DNA of 64,000 nucleotides from NCBI GenBank assembly GCA_016865035.1, contig CP018227.1:3253501-3317500 (forward strand). The letters are read 5' to 3'. A program made the position numbers and the translations under genes. Shown here one piece after another: positions 39,440 to 48,557 of this stretch. Under the pieces are notes generated by a model. It did not search any database. It was given only the letters and a program-made list of their open reading frames with translations, and was not told the origin of the DNA. Every line of letters begins with the position of its first letter. The first letter of the stretch is position 1. Source of the stretch: Kordiimonadales bacterium IMCC3096 (lineage in GTDB: Bacteria; Pseudomonadota; Alphaproteobacteria; Minwuiales; Minwuiaceae).

Positions 39440-41035
39440 CTACTTCTGCTTGCCGCCCGCGCGCGGCAGGCGGACGGTGAACCGGGCACCGCGAATGCCC
39501 ATCAGCAGGCCGTGGCTGCCCACATCCTTCACGTTCTCCACGCTCATGCTGCCACCGTGGGCTTCCACGATCTGGCGACAGATGTTCAGGCCGAGACCGG
39601 AGTGGGTGCCGAAGGCCTCCCCCGCCGGGCGTTCGGAATAGAAGCGCTCGAAGATCTTCTGCCGTGCCTCCTCCGGCACGCCCGGACCCTCGTCCTCGAC
39701 CGCCAGCAGAATCTGATCCGCCTCCGCCGAGACACGGATCATGACCTGCCCGTTCTCCGGGCTGAAGGACACCGCATTGTCGACCAGATTGCGCAGGACC
39801 TGTCCCAGCCGGTGCTCCGCGCCCATCACCCGCAGGTCCGCGCCCGACTGCACGTCGGTATTGATCCGCACGTTGGTCCAGGTGGATTGCAGGATTTCGC
39901 GCAGGGCAAGGACCATCTGACCGACATCGACGCTCTCACGCTCTATCCGTCCCATTTCGGCGTCGATACGTGACGCGTCGGAAATCTCGCTGATCAGGCG
40001 GTTCAGGCGCTGTACGTCCTCCAGAACGATGCGTGTGAGCTCCTTGCGCGCCTCCGGCTTGTCGGTGCGCTCCAGCGTTTCCACCGCACTGCGCAGGCTG
40101 GTCAGCGGGTTCTTCAGTTCGTGCGCCACGTCGGCGGCGAAGGCTTCGATGGCGCCCACGCGACCGTTGATCGCCTCCGTCATCGCGCGCAGTGAAACCG
40201 AAAGGTCGCCGATCTCGTCACGCCGCGCCTTCATGTCGGGAATGGCATCGTGGCCGCCGCCTTCCGCGCGCACCCGGTCGGCGGCGCGGGACAGGCGCTG
40301 GATCGGGCGGATGATGGAGCGCGAGAGGAAGAGCGACAGCATCAGCGTGATCAGTGCCGCCATGCCGAACACGGCGAGGGTTGCCGCCTGCTCCCGCCGG
40401 ACGGCATCGTCGATTTCGTAGGTATCGACCGTGAGCACGATGGCGCCCAGAACGCGTTTCAGTGCCCTGACAGGTACGGCAACACCGATCACGAGCCGTC
40501 CGCCGGAAGTGCGCCAGACCTGGCTGACCTCGAACCCCTGCGCGGCGAGGGCAATGTCGGGCCAGTCACGCACCGTGCCGCCATTGGTCTCGCGATAGAC
40601 CGGATAGTCGCCCCGGCGGGGTATCAGGTTCATCGCCCGATCCCACATGACGCCAAGCAGGCTCAGGGGGTCCGTCAGGTCACCGGGCGGCGGCAGGTCG
40701 CGACGTTCCACCTGCCGCTCGGCCGTCGGCAGGCGGCGGCTGTCGAGCATCAGACGCCCCTCCGGATCGAACAGCCGCGTCCGCGCACCGGTGGTCAGAA
40801 CCGCGCGACGCAGGATGTAGGCGGCGAGGGCAGGGTCCAGCCGCAGCCGCTCGATGGGGCCGGCAAGGGCAGCCTCGCCCAGTGCGCCCGCCACCAGATG
40901 CGCCTCCTTCGCCAGGGCTTCCTGCCGCGCCTCCACCAGCCCGGCACGATACTGGTCCAGATAGAACCACGCGCCGACCAGCACCAGAAAGGCAGGCAGG
41001 TTGATGGCCAGTATGCGGCGGGCGAGGGGAGACAA
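39440..41035 (-). CDS. chvG: Envelope-stress sensor histidine kinase, ChvG/ExoS type
   Basis: A 531-residue kinase. Transmembrane helix 1 (~9-27) and helix 2 (~226-248) bracket a ~200-residue periplasmic sensing domain. A HAMP domain (SRSIIRPIQRLSRAADRVR), HisKA with the phospho-acceptor His in FAADVAHELKNPLTSLRSAVETLE, and HATPase (NLVDNAVSFS, DEGPGVP, GTHSGLGLNICRQIVEAHGG) follow. The HisKA/HATPase text is that of ChvG, the acid/envelope stress kinase of alphaproteobacteria. It begins 15 bases after the chvI stop. Confidence 0.93.
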   Translation of the reverse strand: MSPLARRILAINLPAFLVLVGAWFYLDQYRAGLVEARQEALAKEAHLVAGALGEAALAGPIERLRLDPALAAYILRRAVLTTGARTRLFDPEGRLMLDSRRLPTAERQVERRDLPPPGDLTDPLSLLGVMWDRAMNLIPRRGDYPVYRETNGGTVRDWPDIALAAQGFEVSQVWRTSGGRLVIGVAVPVRALKRVLGAIVLTVDTYEIDDAVRREQAATLAVFGMAALITLMLSLFLSRSIIRPIQRLSRAADRVRAEGGGHDAIPDMKARRDEIGDLSVSLRAMTEAINGRVGAIEAFAADVAHELKNPLTSLRSAVETLERTDKPEARKELTRIVLEDVQRLNRLISEISDASRIDAEMGRIERESVDVGQMVLALREILQSTWTNVRINTDVQSGADLRVMGAEHRLGQVLRNLVDNAVSFSPENGQVMIRVSAEADQILLAVEDEGPGVPEEARQKIFERFYSERPAGEAFGTHSGLGLNICRQIVEAHGGSMSVENVKDVGSHGLLMGIRGARFTVRLPRAGGKQK

Positions 41036-41050
41036 GTGGAAACGGCCCGA

Positions 41051-41749
41051 TCAGGTTTCGCGAAACCGGTAGCCGACGCCGTAGAGAGTGTCGATTGCCG
41101 CGAATTCGTCATCCACCACCTTGAACTTGCGGCGCAGGCGCTTGATGTGGCTGTCGATCGTGCGGTCGTCGACATAGACGTTGTCTTCGTAGGCTGCGTC
41201 CATCAACTGATCGCGGGTCTTCACGTGGCCGGGGCGCTGTGCCAGCGATTCCAGGATCAGGAATTCCGTGACAGTCAGCTTCACGGCCTTGCCGCGCCAT
41301 TCACAATGGTGGCGGTTGGGGTCCAGGGTCAGATCGCCCCGCTCTATCACCTTCCGGTCATTGTCTTCCGACGGATTGGCCGCGGCTTCCCGGCGGCGCA
41401 GGACGGCGCGAATGCGCTCGATCAGCAGGCGCATGGAGAACGGCTTCTTGATGTAGTCGTCGGCCCCCATCTTCAGGCCCAGCACCTCATCAACCTCATC
41501 GTCCTTCGAGGTCAGGAAGATCACGGGCACATCGGAGGTGCGGCGCAGGCGGGTCAGTGTCTCCATCCCATCCATGCGCGGCATCTTGATGTCGAGCACG
41601 ACCAGATCAACGGCCTGCGCGGTCAGTCCGCGCAGTGCCTCCGCCCCGTCCGAGAAGCTGCGGACGCGAAAGCCCTCACCCTCCAGCGCGATGGCAACGG
41701 ATGTCAGGATGTTGCGGTCGTCATCGACCAGCGCGATCGTGTCACTCAT
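41051..41749 (-). CDS. chvI: Response regulator ChvI (OmpR family)
   Basis: A 232-residue regulator starting [27 protein letters not shown] at ATG 41749, with GAGGGGG 8 bases upstream. The receiver has phospho-acceptor Asp in [12 protein letters not shown] and Lys in YIKKPFS. The winged-helix effector contains [31 protein letters not shown] and ends YGVGYRF, as in ChvI. With chvG it forms the two-gene operon. A GTG/ATG further upstream (to 41791) is open but not needed. Confidence 0.95.
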   Translation of the reverse strand: MSDTIALVDDDRNILTSVAIALEGEGFRVRSFSDGAEALRGLTAQAVDLVVLDIKMPRMDGMETLTRLRRTSDVPVIFLTSKDDEVDEVLGLKMGADDYIKKPFSMRLLIERIRAVLRRREAAANPSEDNDRKVIERGDLTLDPNRHHCEWRGKAVKLTVTEFLILESLAQRPGHVKTRDQLMDAAYEDNVYVDDRTIDSHIKRLRRKFKVVDDEFAAIDTLYGVGYRFRET

Positions 41750-41867
41750 CCCCAGTTCCCCCTCGGGTCGTTCTGTATCTGATCGTTGCATGGTCCTGTC
41801 TCTGACGAAAGCTGGACCGCAACGGGTCAGGATTGCGGCGATTCAGGGGCAGGGAAGACGCTTTTCT

Positions 41868-41959
41868 CTGACCCCGGCCAGCCCTCTCCCCCTCCCGGCC
41901 ACCCATTTCAGGATACTTGCGTGGGTGGCCGGGAGGGGGAGAGGGCTGGCCGGGGTCAG
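41868..41959. repeat. Perfect 38-bp inverted repeat with 16-base loop
   Basis: Left arm 41868-41905 begins CTGACCCCGGCCAGCCC and is matched without error by the right arm 41922-41959. The loop is TTTCAGGATACTTGCG. It lies between the MATE stop (41982) and the chvI start (41749). Neither side has a T-run, so it is not a simple intrinsic terminator. It may stop the MATE operon transcript through structure, act as an RNase-resistant element, or be a palindromic repeat unit scattered in this genome. Confidence 0.95.
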
Positions 41960-41981
41960 CAAACAAACGCCTCCCGCGCTC

Positions 41982-43337
41982 TCACACCCGGCGCAGCGGA
42001 CGGCGGGAGATCACGTTGAAACGGAAGGCGGCTATGGTCGTCGCCGCGACACAGCCCGCATAGATGCCGCCCATCAGACCCGGCGTGCCGAACTCCATGT
42101 GAAAGGCCAGCATCCAGGCGACGGGCGTGGCGATCAGCCAGAAGGCAACGAACTGTCCGGCCATGGGAAACCAGACATCACCGAGCCCGCGCAGTGCATT
42201 GACCAGCACGCCCTGCGATCCGTCGAAGATCATCATGCTGCTGGCGACCGCAAGGGCACCGATTGCCGTCGCCGCGACCGCTGCGTCGGAGGTGTAGAGG
42301 CCGGTCAGCAGGTCCGGGATCAGCACGAAGCAGGCGCCGAGCAGGATCATGGCAATGACCACCAGGCCAACGCCGACCCCACCGGCCATGCGGACCCCGT
42401 GCGGATCATTGCGCCCGACGGCATTGCCGACACGCACGCCGGTCGCCGCGCCGATGCCGATCGCCGACATGAAGACCAGTGCGACCAGGTTGTGCGCGAT
42501 CTGGTAGCCCGCAACTTCCGCCTTGCCGAGGTGTCCGGCCATCTGCGTCATGGCCATGAAGGCTGCGGTCTCGATGAACATGCCAAGGCCCATGGGATAG
42601 CCGATGCGCCGGATGCGCTTGCCTGCCTCCGGTGCCGAGGGACCGCCGCCACGCACGCGATAGCGGTCGCGGCTGGGCATGAACCAGATGTAGGTCAGGG
42701 CGATCAGCGCAGTGGCCCAACGGGCGATGGTGGTGGCCAGTGCCGCACCTTCCGCGCCCATGGCGTCGCTGAAGGTGATGCCGGCAACCGAATTGCCATG
42801 GATCAGCAGCCAGTTGAGACCGAAGTTCAGCACGTTCGCGCCCAGCATGATGATCATGCCCGGGGCGGGTCGGCTGACTCCCTCGAGGAAGAAGGAACAG
42901 GCGACGAAGACCATCACGGCAGGCAGGCCCCAGCCGAGCATGTGCATGACCCGCCCTGCACCCTCTGCCAGGTCAGGGGCCTGACCCAGCGCCAGCAGGA
43001 TCGCGATCCCGAACTGGCAGACAATGGCGAAGATGGTTCCGACGACCAGTGCATGGCCCAGCCCGACATGCCAGATATGACCTGCGCGTTCCGGCTCCCC
43101 CGCACCATCTGCCTGGCTGGTCAGCACGGTGACACCCAACAGGAATCCCAGACCCAGCAGTGTGAGGGCGATGGTCGGCGACAGGCCCAGCCCGAAATAG
43201 GCCAGCTCGTCCCCGCCTGCGCTGCCTGCCATGGCCGTATCGACAGCCATCATGATCAGCACGCCGGACCGCGCGATGACCACCGGTCCCGCCAGCTTCA
43301 GTGTCTGCCAGATGTGGTGGCGCAGCGACTGGGGCAT
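41982..43337 (-). CDS. MATE family multidrug/toxin exporter
   Basis: A 451-residue protein with about twelve hydrophobic helices in two homologous halves, typical of MATE (NorM-like) Na+/H+ antiporters. Conserved text includes ARSGVLIMMAVDTAMAGSAGGDELAYFGLGLSPT in helix 1-2 and MGLGMFIETAAFMAMTQMAGHLGKAEVAGYQIAHNLVALVFMSAIGIGAATGVRVGNAVG at the second-half start. ATG 43337 follows the ABC ATPase stop by 17 bases. It probably exports an organic cation or toxin, in one operon with merR and the ABC ATPase. Confidence 0.93.
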   Translation of the reverse strand: MPQSLRHHIWQTLKLAGPVVIARSGVLIMMAVDTAMAGSAGGDELAYFGLGLSPTIALTLLGLGFLLGVTVLTSQADGAGEPERAGHIWHVGLGHALVVGTIFAIVCQFGIAILLALGQAPDLAEGAGRVMHMLGWGLPAVMVFVACSFFLEGVSRPAPGMIIMLGANVLNFGLNWLLIHGNSVAGITFSDAMGAEGAALATTIARWATALIALTYIWFMPSRDRYRVRGGGPSAPEAGKRIRRIGYPMGLGMFIETAAFMAMTQMAGHLGKAEVAGYQIAHNLVALVFMSAIGIGAATGVRVGNAVGRNDPHGVRMAGGVGVGLVVIAMILLGACFVLIPDLLTGLYTSDAAVAATAIGALAVASSMMIFDGSQGVLVNALRGLGDVWFPMAGQFVAFWLIATPVAWMLAFHMEFGTPGLMGGIYAGCVAATTIAAFRFNVISRRPLRRV

Positions 43338-43354
43338 GCCCGGCGCGGCGACGC

Positions 43355-44290
43355 TCACGCGCTGCTGCGGGTCATGGAGAGGAAGACATCCTCCAGGTCC
43401 GACTCCTCCGTCGACAGGTCGGCGATGGTGTGACCGGCGGCCTGGACTGCGGCCAGAATCTCGCCGATGGAGCGTTCGGAGGGATGGTAGCTGACGCACA
43501 GGCGACCGAATTCGTCCACGGTGGCACCCAGCCGTTGCAGCCGGTCGGAGATCCCGTCGATCTCCCGGTCGAGCCGCATCGCGACCGACTTGTGGTCCAG
43601 CCGACGGATCATCGTTTCCTTCGGCTCACAGGCCGCCACCTCGCCATGGTTGATGATGGCGATGGTGTCGCACAGCTCTTCGGCTTCCTCCAGATAGTGG
43701 GTCGTCAGCATGATGGTGGTGCCGTCCTGGTTGAGGGCGCGGATGTAGTGCCAGAGCTGCTGGCGCAACTCCACATCGACGCCTGCAGTCGGCTCGTCCA
43801 GTACCAGAACGGGCGGGCGATGGATCATGGCCTTTGCCACCAGCAACCGCCGCCGCATGCCCCCCGACAGCGAGCGCGAATAGACATCGGCCTTGTCGGC
43901 CAGGCCCATGGCGTCCAGCACCTCCATCGTCGCGCGTTCCTTGCGCGGCACGCCGTAGAGGCCGGCCTGGAACTCGACCACCTCCCGGGGGGTGAAGAAG
44001 GCATCCAGGTTCAGTTCCTGCGGCACGACACCGATTGCCGCCCGCGCCTGGCGGGGATGACTGTCGATGTCCATGCCCCAGATGGAGGCGGTGCCGCTGG
44101 TCTTCATCACCAGCCCGGCTAGGATATTGATGAAGGTGGACTTGCCCGCCCCGTTGGGGCCGAGCAGCGCGAAGAATGATCCGCGCGGCACGGTCAGATC
44201 GACGCCTTTCAGCGCCTGCTTGATGCCGTCGGATTTCTTGCCGCGATAGGTCTTGCGCAGATCCCGCGTCTGGATGGCGTTGTCGGTCAT
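43355..44290 (-). CDS. ABC-2 type exporter ATP-binding protein without adjacent permease
   Basis: A 311-residue ATPase of the drug/polysaccharide exporter type (NodI/YadG/CcmA-like). Walker A GPNGAGKST, Q-loop IGVVPQELNLDAFFTPREV, signature LSGGMRRRLLVAKAM, Walker B VLVLDEPTAGVD, H-loop LTTHYLEEAEEL and the C-terminal regulatory tail are present. Its ATG overlaps the merR stop (ATGA). The expected ABC-2 permease gene is absent, and a MATE gene follows. Either the permease is encoded elsewhere or the ATPase works with an unusual partner. Confidence 0.93.
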   Translation of the reverse strand: MTDNAIQTRDLRKTYRGKKSDGIKQALKGVDLTVPRGSFFALLGPNGAGKSTFINILAGLVMKTSGTASIWGMDIDSHPRQARAAIGVVPQELNLDAFFTPREVVEFQAGLYGVPRKERATMEVLDAMGLADKADVYSRSLSGGMRRRLLVAKAMIHRPPVLVLDEPTAGVDVELRQQLWHYIRALNQDGTTIMLTTHYLEEAEELCDTIAIINHGEVAACEPKETMIRRLDHKSVAMRLDREIDGISDRLQRLGATVDEFGRLCVSYHPSERSIGEILAAVQAAGHTIADLSTEESDLEDVFLSMTRSSA

Positions 44291-44757
44291 GCAGGGTCCC
44301 GTCGTGTTGGTTCGACATGCTGCTCCGTCGGGGCAGGCGTCGTGTGCCGGTCGGCAATGCAGTGGGCATGATCGGCAAGGGATTCGATGACGCGACAGTC
44401 GGCCACCGTGCCGCCCGCGCATTGGTCGATCATGCGACACAGTTCCTGCCGCAAGCTGGCCAGACTTGCAAGCCTGCGCTCGACCTCCTGCAACTGGTGA
44501 CGGGCGATGGTGTCCGCGCTGGCACACGACCGTTCCGGGTCATCGCTGAGGTCGAGCAGGGCGCGAACATCTGCCAGCGGGAAGCCCATGTCGCGGCAGT
44601 GGCGGATGAACCGCAGCCGATCGACCTGCTGCTGGCCATAGCGCCGCTGGTTGCCGACGGTGCGCTCCGGCTCCGGCAGCAGGCCGATGTCCTCATAGTA
44701 GCGGATGGTCGGAACCTTGGTTCCGGTCTCCGCAGACAATTGTCCGATTCCCAGCAT
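44287..44757 (-). CDS. MerR family metal-type transcriptional regulator
   Basis: A 156-residue regulator from ATG 44757 (GGAG and AGGGAA upstream). The N-terminal MerR winged helix (MLGIGQLSAETGTKVPTIRYYEDIGLLPEPERTVGNQRRYGQQQVDRLRFIRHCRDMGF) is followed by a dimerisation helix. Its C-terminal cysteines and histidines (C in RSCASAD, C in QELCRMIDQCAGGTVADC, then DHAHCIADRH) resemble ZntR/CadR/PbrR metal sites. It is divergent from the CDF-like gene and reads into the ABC ATPase and MATE genes, so it may control both directions. Confidence 0.92.
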   Translation of the reverse strand: MLGIGQLSAETGTKVPTIRYYEDIGLLPEPERTVGNQRRYGQQQVDRLRFIRHCRDMGFPLADVRALLDLSDDPERSCASADTIARHQLQEVERRLASLASLRQELCRMIDQCAGGTVADCRVIESLADHAHCIADRHTTPAPTEQHVEPTRRDPA

Positions 44758-44801
44758 TTCCCTGCTCCGGCGAAAAATCTGGAGGTCCACCAAGATAGCC
44801 C

Positions 44802-44832
44802 TTGAACCTCTAGTTACTGGAGATCCCATGTT
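44802..44832 (+). promoter_or_regulatory. MerR-type promoter/operator for the CDF-like gene
   Basis: TTGAAC (44802-44807) and CATGTT (44827-44832) are 19 bases apart, the overlong spacer typical of MerR-controlled promoters. Within the spacer, ACCTCTAG-TTA-CTGGAGAT (44806-44824) is a dyad with six of eight matches, like ZntR/CadR operators. It sits between the divergent merR and cation-transporter genes. Confidence 0.7.
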
Positions 44833-44864
44833 GCAGGCATCACAGTGAAGTCAAGGAGACAGCC

Positions 44865-45491
44865 ATGGGTGCCGGATGCAATCACGGCGCGGAACTGCCT
44901 GCCGACAGGCCGGAGATTCGCCGGATCCTGCTGATCGTCATTGCCATCAATGCGGTGATGTTCGTGGTGGAGGTTGCGGCCAGCGTTCAGTCCGGCTCTC
45001 TGGCGCTGCTCAGTGATTCGCTCGACTTTGCCGGGGATGCGGCGACCTATGGCATCAGCCTCGCGGTCCTGTCCGCCAGTCTGCGGACCCGGTCCTGGGC
45101 GGCAATCCTGAAGGCCGCCAGCATGGCACTGTTCGGTATCTGGATCCTGGCTGCGGCCGTGCGGGCAGCGATCATGGGTGATGTGCCCGATGCGACGACC
45201 ATGAGCGCGATCGGCGGTCTGGCCCTGGCGGCCAACCTGATCAGCGTCCTGTTCCTGCTGCGGTTCCGCAGCGGCGACGCCAATCTGCGCTCCGTCTGGT
45301 TCTGCAGCCGCAATGACGCCATAAACAATGTCGCGGTGATTCTCGCCGGTGCCGGTGTCTTCGCCAGTGCCAGCCGCTGGCCCGATCTGGTCGTCGCCAG
45401 CATCATGGCACTGCTGGCATTCTGGAGCGCGGTTTCGGTGCTGAGGCAGGCGCGGCATGAACTTCGCCATGGGGCGCCGGGCCATGCTTGA
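44865..45491 (+). CDS. CDF-like cation efflux membrane protein
   Basis: A 208-residue membrane protein with about five to six helices, matching the transmembrane domain of cation diffusion facilitators. Helix II has SDSLDFAGDAATYGIS (the metal-site region) and helix V has FCSRNDAINNVAVILAGAGVF. The cytoplasmic C-terminal domain of typical CDF proteins is missing, as in the short cation-transporter variants. An N-terminal CNHG could bind metal. With the MerR promoter in front, it is probably induced by a metal such as Zn, Cd or Co. Confidence 0.88.
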   Translation: MGAGCNHGAELPADRPEIRRILLIVIAINAVMFVVEVAASVQSGSLALLSDSLDFAGDAATYGISLAVLSASLRTRSWAAILKAASMALFGIWILAAAVRAAIMGDVPDATTMSAIGGLALAANLISVLFLLRFRSGDANLRSVWFCSRNDAINNVAVILAGAGVFASASRWPDLVVASIMALLAFWSAVSVLRQARHELRHGAPGHA

Positions 45492-45547
45492 ACGGTGCGC
45501 TGCCGACGCTATCATCGCGGCCACGCAACAGCACAGGGGCCGAGGCC

Positions 45548-45727
45548 ATGGAACCAGCGGAAATCGTTGAAACGGAAGACAAGCGCGTCGCCTGCGACGG
45601 CGACAATGGCCCGCTCGGCCATCCCAGGGTGTTCCTGGAGATGGGGAACGAGAACTCCATCGATTGCCCCTACTGCGGTCGACGCTTCGTCCTGAAGGAA
45701 GGTGCGGGCCACGCCGCGGCGCATTGA
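45548..45727 (+). CDS. zf-CHCC zinc-finger protein (NDUFS6-like)
   Basis: A 59-residue protein starting MEPAEIVETEDKRVACDGDNGPLGHPRVFLEM and ending with a CPYCGRRF knuckle. The C...GHPRV...CPYC pattern matches the zf-CHCC family, related to the mitochondrial complex I subunit NDUFS6 and common in alphaproteobacteria. It could serve complex I assembly, though this has not been shown for bacteria in general. Its stop is 7 bases before the polA start. Confidence 0.85.
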   Translation: MEPAEIVETEDKRVACDGDNGPLGHPRVFLEMGNENSIDCPYCGRRFVLKEGAGHAAAH

Positions 45728-45734
45728 GCCGACC

Positions 45735-48527
45735 ATGAGTGACGGTTCCGGCGCGGAGAAGACGCAGCATCTGGTCTATCTGGTCGATGGCTCCGGCTAC
45801 ATCTTCCGGGCCTATCATGCGCTGCCGCCACTGACCCGTGCCGACGGTACGCCGGTCAATGCGGTGCTCGGCTTCTGCAACATGCTCTACAAGCTGCTCG
45901 ATGATCTGACGTCGGCCGGCAAGGCGAGCCATCTGGCGGTCATCTTCGATACGTCGCGGAAGACGTTCCGGTCCGAGATCTATCCCGAGTACAAGGCCAA
46001 CCGTCCGCCCGCGCCGGAAGACCTGATCCCGCAGTTCCCGCTGTTCCGGGAGGCGGTGGAGGCCTTTGGCGTGCCGTCGCTGGAGATGGACGGCTTCGAG
46101 GCCGATGACCTGATCGCCACTTTCGCGCAGCACGCGCGGGAGGACGGGCATGAGGTGGTCATCGTCTCCTCCGACAAGGATCTGATGCAGCTTGTCGATG
46201 ATGGCGTGACCATGCTCGACCCGATGAAGAACCGCAGGATCGGCCCTGCCGAGGTGCGGGAGAAGTTCTTTGTCGATCCCGACAAGGTCGTCGACATTCA
46301 GGCCCTCGCCGGAGACTCGACCGACAATGTGCCGGGCGTGCCGGGCATCGGCGTCAAGACAGCGGCGCAACTGATTGACGAATATGGCGATCTCGACTCC
46401 CTGCTGGCGCGGGCGGAGGAGATCAAGCAGCCGAAGCGGCGCCAGAACCTGATCGAGCACGCGGAGCTGGCGCGGATCAGCCGCCAGCTCGTGACGCTGA
46501 AACGGGACGTGCCGGTCAACGAGGCTTTCCTGGATTTCACCATCGGTCCGCCGGATCTGGCGAAGCTGACCGGATTTCTGGAGGCGAACGAGTTCCGTTC
46601 CCTGACCACAAAGGTGCGCAACCGGTTTGGCACGGAAGGTGAGGTCGAGGCCGCCCGCGCCGCCGAAGCTGCCGCCCCGGCGGATGCGGCCTATGAACTG
46701 GTCCAGGATGTGGACAGCCTGAAACGCTGGATCGCAGCGGCGGAGAAGGCGGGGGTTGTCGCGGTGGATACGGAGACGACGTCTCTGGATGCGGTCGCCG
46801 CGGAACTCGTCGGAATCTCCATGGCGACCGCGCCGGGACAGGCCTGCTACATCCCGCTGCGCCACAAGGGCAAGGTGCCGGAGGGGCAGCTGGACCTGGG
46901 CGGCGAGGCCGCTGACGATCCTGAGCAGATTCCTGTCGAGGAAGCCCTGGACCTGCTGCGTCCGCTGTTCGCCGATCCCGGCGTGCTGAAGGTCGGCCAG
47001 AACATCAAGTACGACCAGACGGTACTGACCCGCGCCGGGGCGCCGCTGGACCCGATCGACGACACCATGCTGCTGTCCTTCGTGCTCGACGCCGGACAGC
47101 ATGGTCACGGGATGGACGAACTCGCGCGGCTGCATCTGGACCACACGCCGATCCCCTACAAGGAAGTCGCGGGCACCGGCAAGGCGCAGGTCACCTTCGA
47201 CCGTGTGCCGCTCGACAAGGCGCTGGACTATGCGGCGGAGGATGCGGACGTGACCCTGCGGCTCTGGCAGTTGCTGAAGCCGCGACTGGTGCATGAACGG
47301 ATGGTCACCCTCTACGAGACCATCGAACGGCCGCTGGTGCCGGTGATTGCCGGCATGGAGCAGGCCGGGATCAAGGTGGACCGGAAGATCCTGGAGGACA
47401 TGTCGGCGGACTTCGAACAGCGCGCCGCCGAGATCGAGAAGGAGATTCACGGTCTGGTAGGGGAAGAGTTCAACGTCGGCAGCCCGAAGCAGCTCGGCGA
47501 GATCCTGTTCGACAGGATGAGCCTCAGCGGCGGCAAGAAGACCAAGACCGGGGCCTATCAGACCGGCGCAGAGGTGCTGGAGGATCTGGCCGCGCAGGGC
47601 GTGGACCTTGCCCGGCGCGTGCTGGACTGGCGGCAGCTTACCAAGCTGAAATCGACCTACACGGATGCCCTGCCGCGGGAGATCAATCCCGAGACCGGGC
47701 GCGTCCACACCGCCTATCACATGGCCGGTGCGGCGACGGGGCGGCTGTCGTCATCGGATCCCAACCTGCAGAACATTCCGATCCGGACGGAGGAGGGGCG
47801 GAAGATCCGTACCGCCTTCATCGCGGAGGAGGGGCATACCCTGATCTCCGCGGACTACAGCCAGATCGAACTGCGCATCCTGGCCGACATCGCCGGAATC
47901 GACTCCCTGAAACAGGCGTTTGCGGATGGTGTGGACATTCACGCCCTGACCGCGTCCCAGGTCTTCGGCGTCCCGCTGGAGGACATGGACGGGGCGACCC
48001 GCCGCCGGGCCAAGGCGATCAACTTCGGCATCATCTACGGTATCTCGGCCTTCGGACTGTCGCGCCAGCTCCAGATCCCGCAGGGGGAGGCGAAGCAGTT
48101 CATCGACGCCTATTTCGAGCGCTATCCGGGCGTGAAGGACTACATGGACCGCACCAAGGCGGAGGCGCGGGAAGCGGGCTCCGTCATGACCCTGTTCGGG
48201 CGGCGGATTCACCTGCGCGGCATCAAGGACAAGAACCCGGCGATGCGCAGCTTCTCGGAGCGTGCGGCGATCAACGCGCCCATCCAGGGCACGGCGGCGG
48301 ACGTGATCAAGCGCGCCATGATCCGCATTCCCGACGGGCTGGCGCAGGCCGGACTGAAGGCGCGGATGCTGTTGCAGGTGCATGACGAACTGATCTTCGA
48401 GGCCCCGGATGCGGAGGTCGAGGCGACCATTGCAACGGTGCGCCGGATCATGGAAGGCGCGGCACGCCTGTCAGTGCCCCTGGTGGCCGAGGCCGGGCAG
48501 GGCCACAGTTGGGCCGACGCGCACTGA
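45735..48527 (+). CDS. polA: DNA polymerase I
   Basis: A 930-residue three-domain polymerase for Okazaki fragment processing and repair. Residues 1-~300: 5' nuclease (VYLVDGSGYIFRAYHALPP, DSTDNVPGVPGIGVKTAAQL). Then a 3'-5' exonuclease with all acidic residues (VVAVDTETTSLDA, GQNIKYDQTVL, YAAEDADVTLRL), so proofreading should be active. The C-terminal palm has motif A SADYSQIELRILADIA, the O-helix RRRAKAINFGIIYGISAFGL and motif C LLQVHDELIFE. I start at MSDGSGAEKTQ (45735). Earlier in-frame codons overlap the zinc-finger gene. Confidence 0.98.
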   Translation: MSDGSGAEKTQHLVYLVDGSGYIFRAYHALPPLTRADGTPVNAVLGFCNMLYKLLDDLTSAGKASHLAVIFDTSRKTFRSEIYPEYKANRPPAPEDLIPQFPLFREAVEAFGVPSLEMDGFEADDLIATFAQHAREDGHEVVIVSSDKDLMQLVDDGVTMLDPMKNRRIGPAEVREKFFVDPDKVVDIQALAGDSTDNVPGVPGIGVKTAAQLIDEYGDLDSLLARAEEIKQPKRRQNLIEHAELARISRQLVTLKRDVPVNEAFLDFTIGPPDLAKLTGFLEANEFRSLTTKVRNRFGTEGEVEAARAAEAAAPADAAYELVQDVDSLKRWIAAAEKAGVVAVDTETTSLDAVAAELVGISMATAPGQACYIPLRHKGKVPEGQLDLGGEAADDPEQIPVEEALDLLRPLFADPGVLKVGQNIKYDQTVLTRAGAPLDPIDDTMLLSFVLDAGQHGHGMDELARLHLDHTPIPYKEVAGTGKAQVTFDRVPLDKALDYAAEDADVTLRLWQLLKPRLVHERMVTLYETIERPLVPVIAGMEQAGIKVDRKILEDMSADFEQRAAEIEKEIHGLVGEEFNVGSPKQLGEILFDRMSLSGGKKTKTGAYQTGAEVLEDLAAQGVDLARRVLDWRQLTKLKSTYTDALPREINPETGRVHTAYHMAGAATGRLSSSDPNLQNIPIRTEEGRKIRTAFIAEEGHTLISADYSQIELRILADIAGIDSLKQAFADGVDIHALTASQVFGVPLEDMDGATRRRAKAINFGIIYGISAFGLSRQLQIPQGEAKQFIDAYFERYPGVKDYMDRTKAEAREAGSVMTLFGRRIHLRGIKDKNPAMRSFSERAAINAPIQGTAADVIKRAMIRIPDGLAQAGLKARMLLQVHDELIFEAPDAEVEATIATVRRIMEGAARLSVPLVAEAGQGHSWADAH

Positions 48528-48557
48528 TAGACCTTTGTTGATCTGAGGAACTTGCGG

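Noticed and set aside
44814-47720. A 968-residue open frame on the minus strand
   Set aside because: It is antisense to polA, with Arg/His/Gln-rich text typical of GC-rich shadow frames and no family resemblance.
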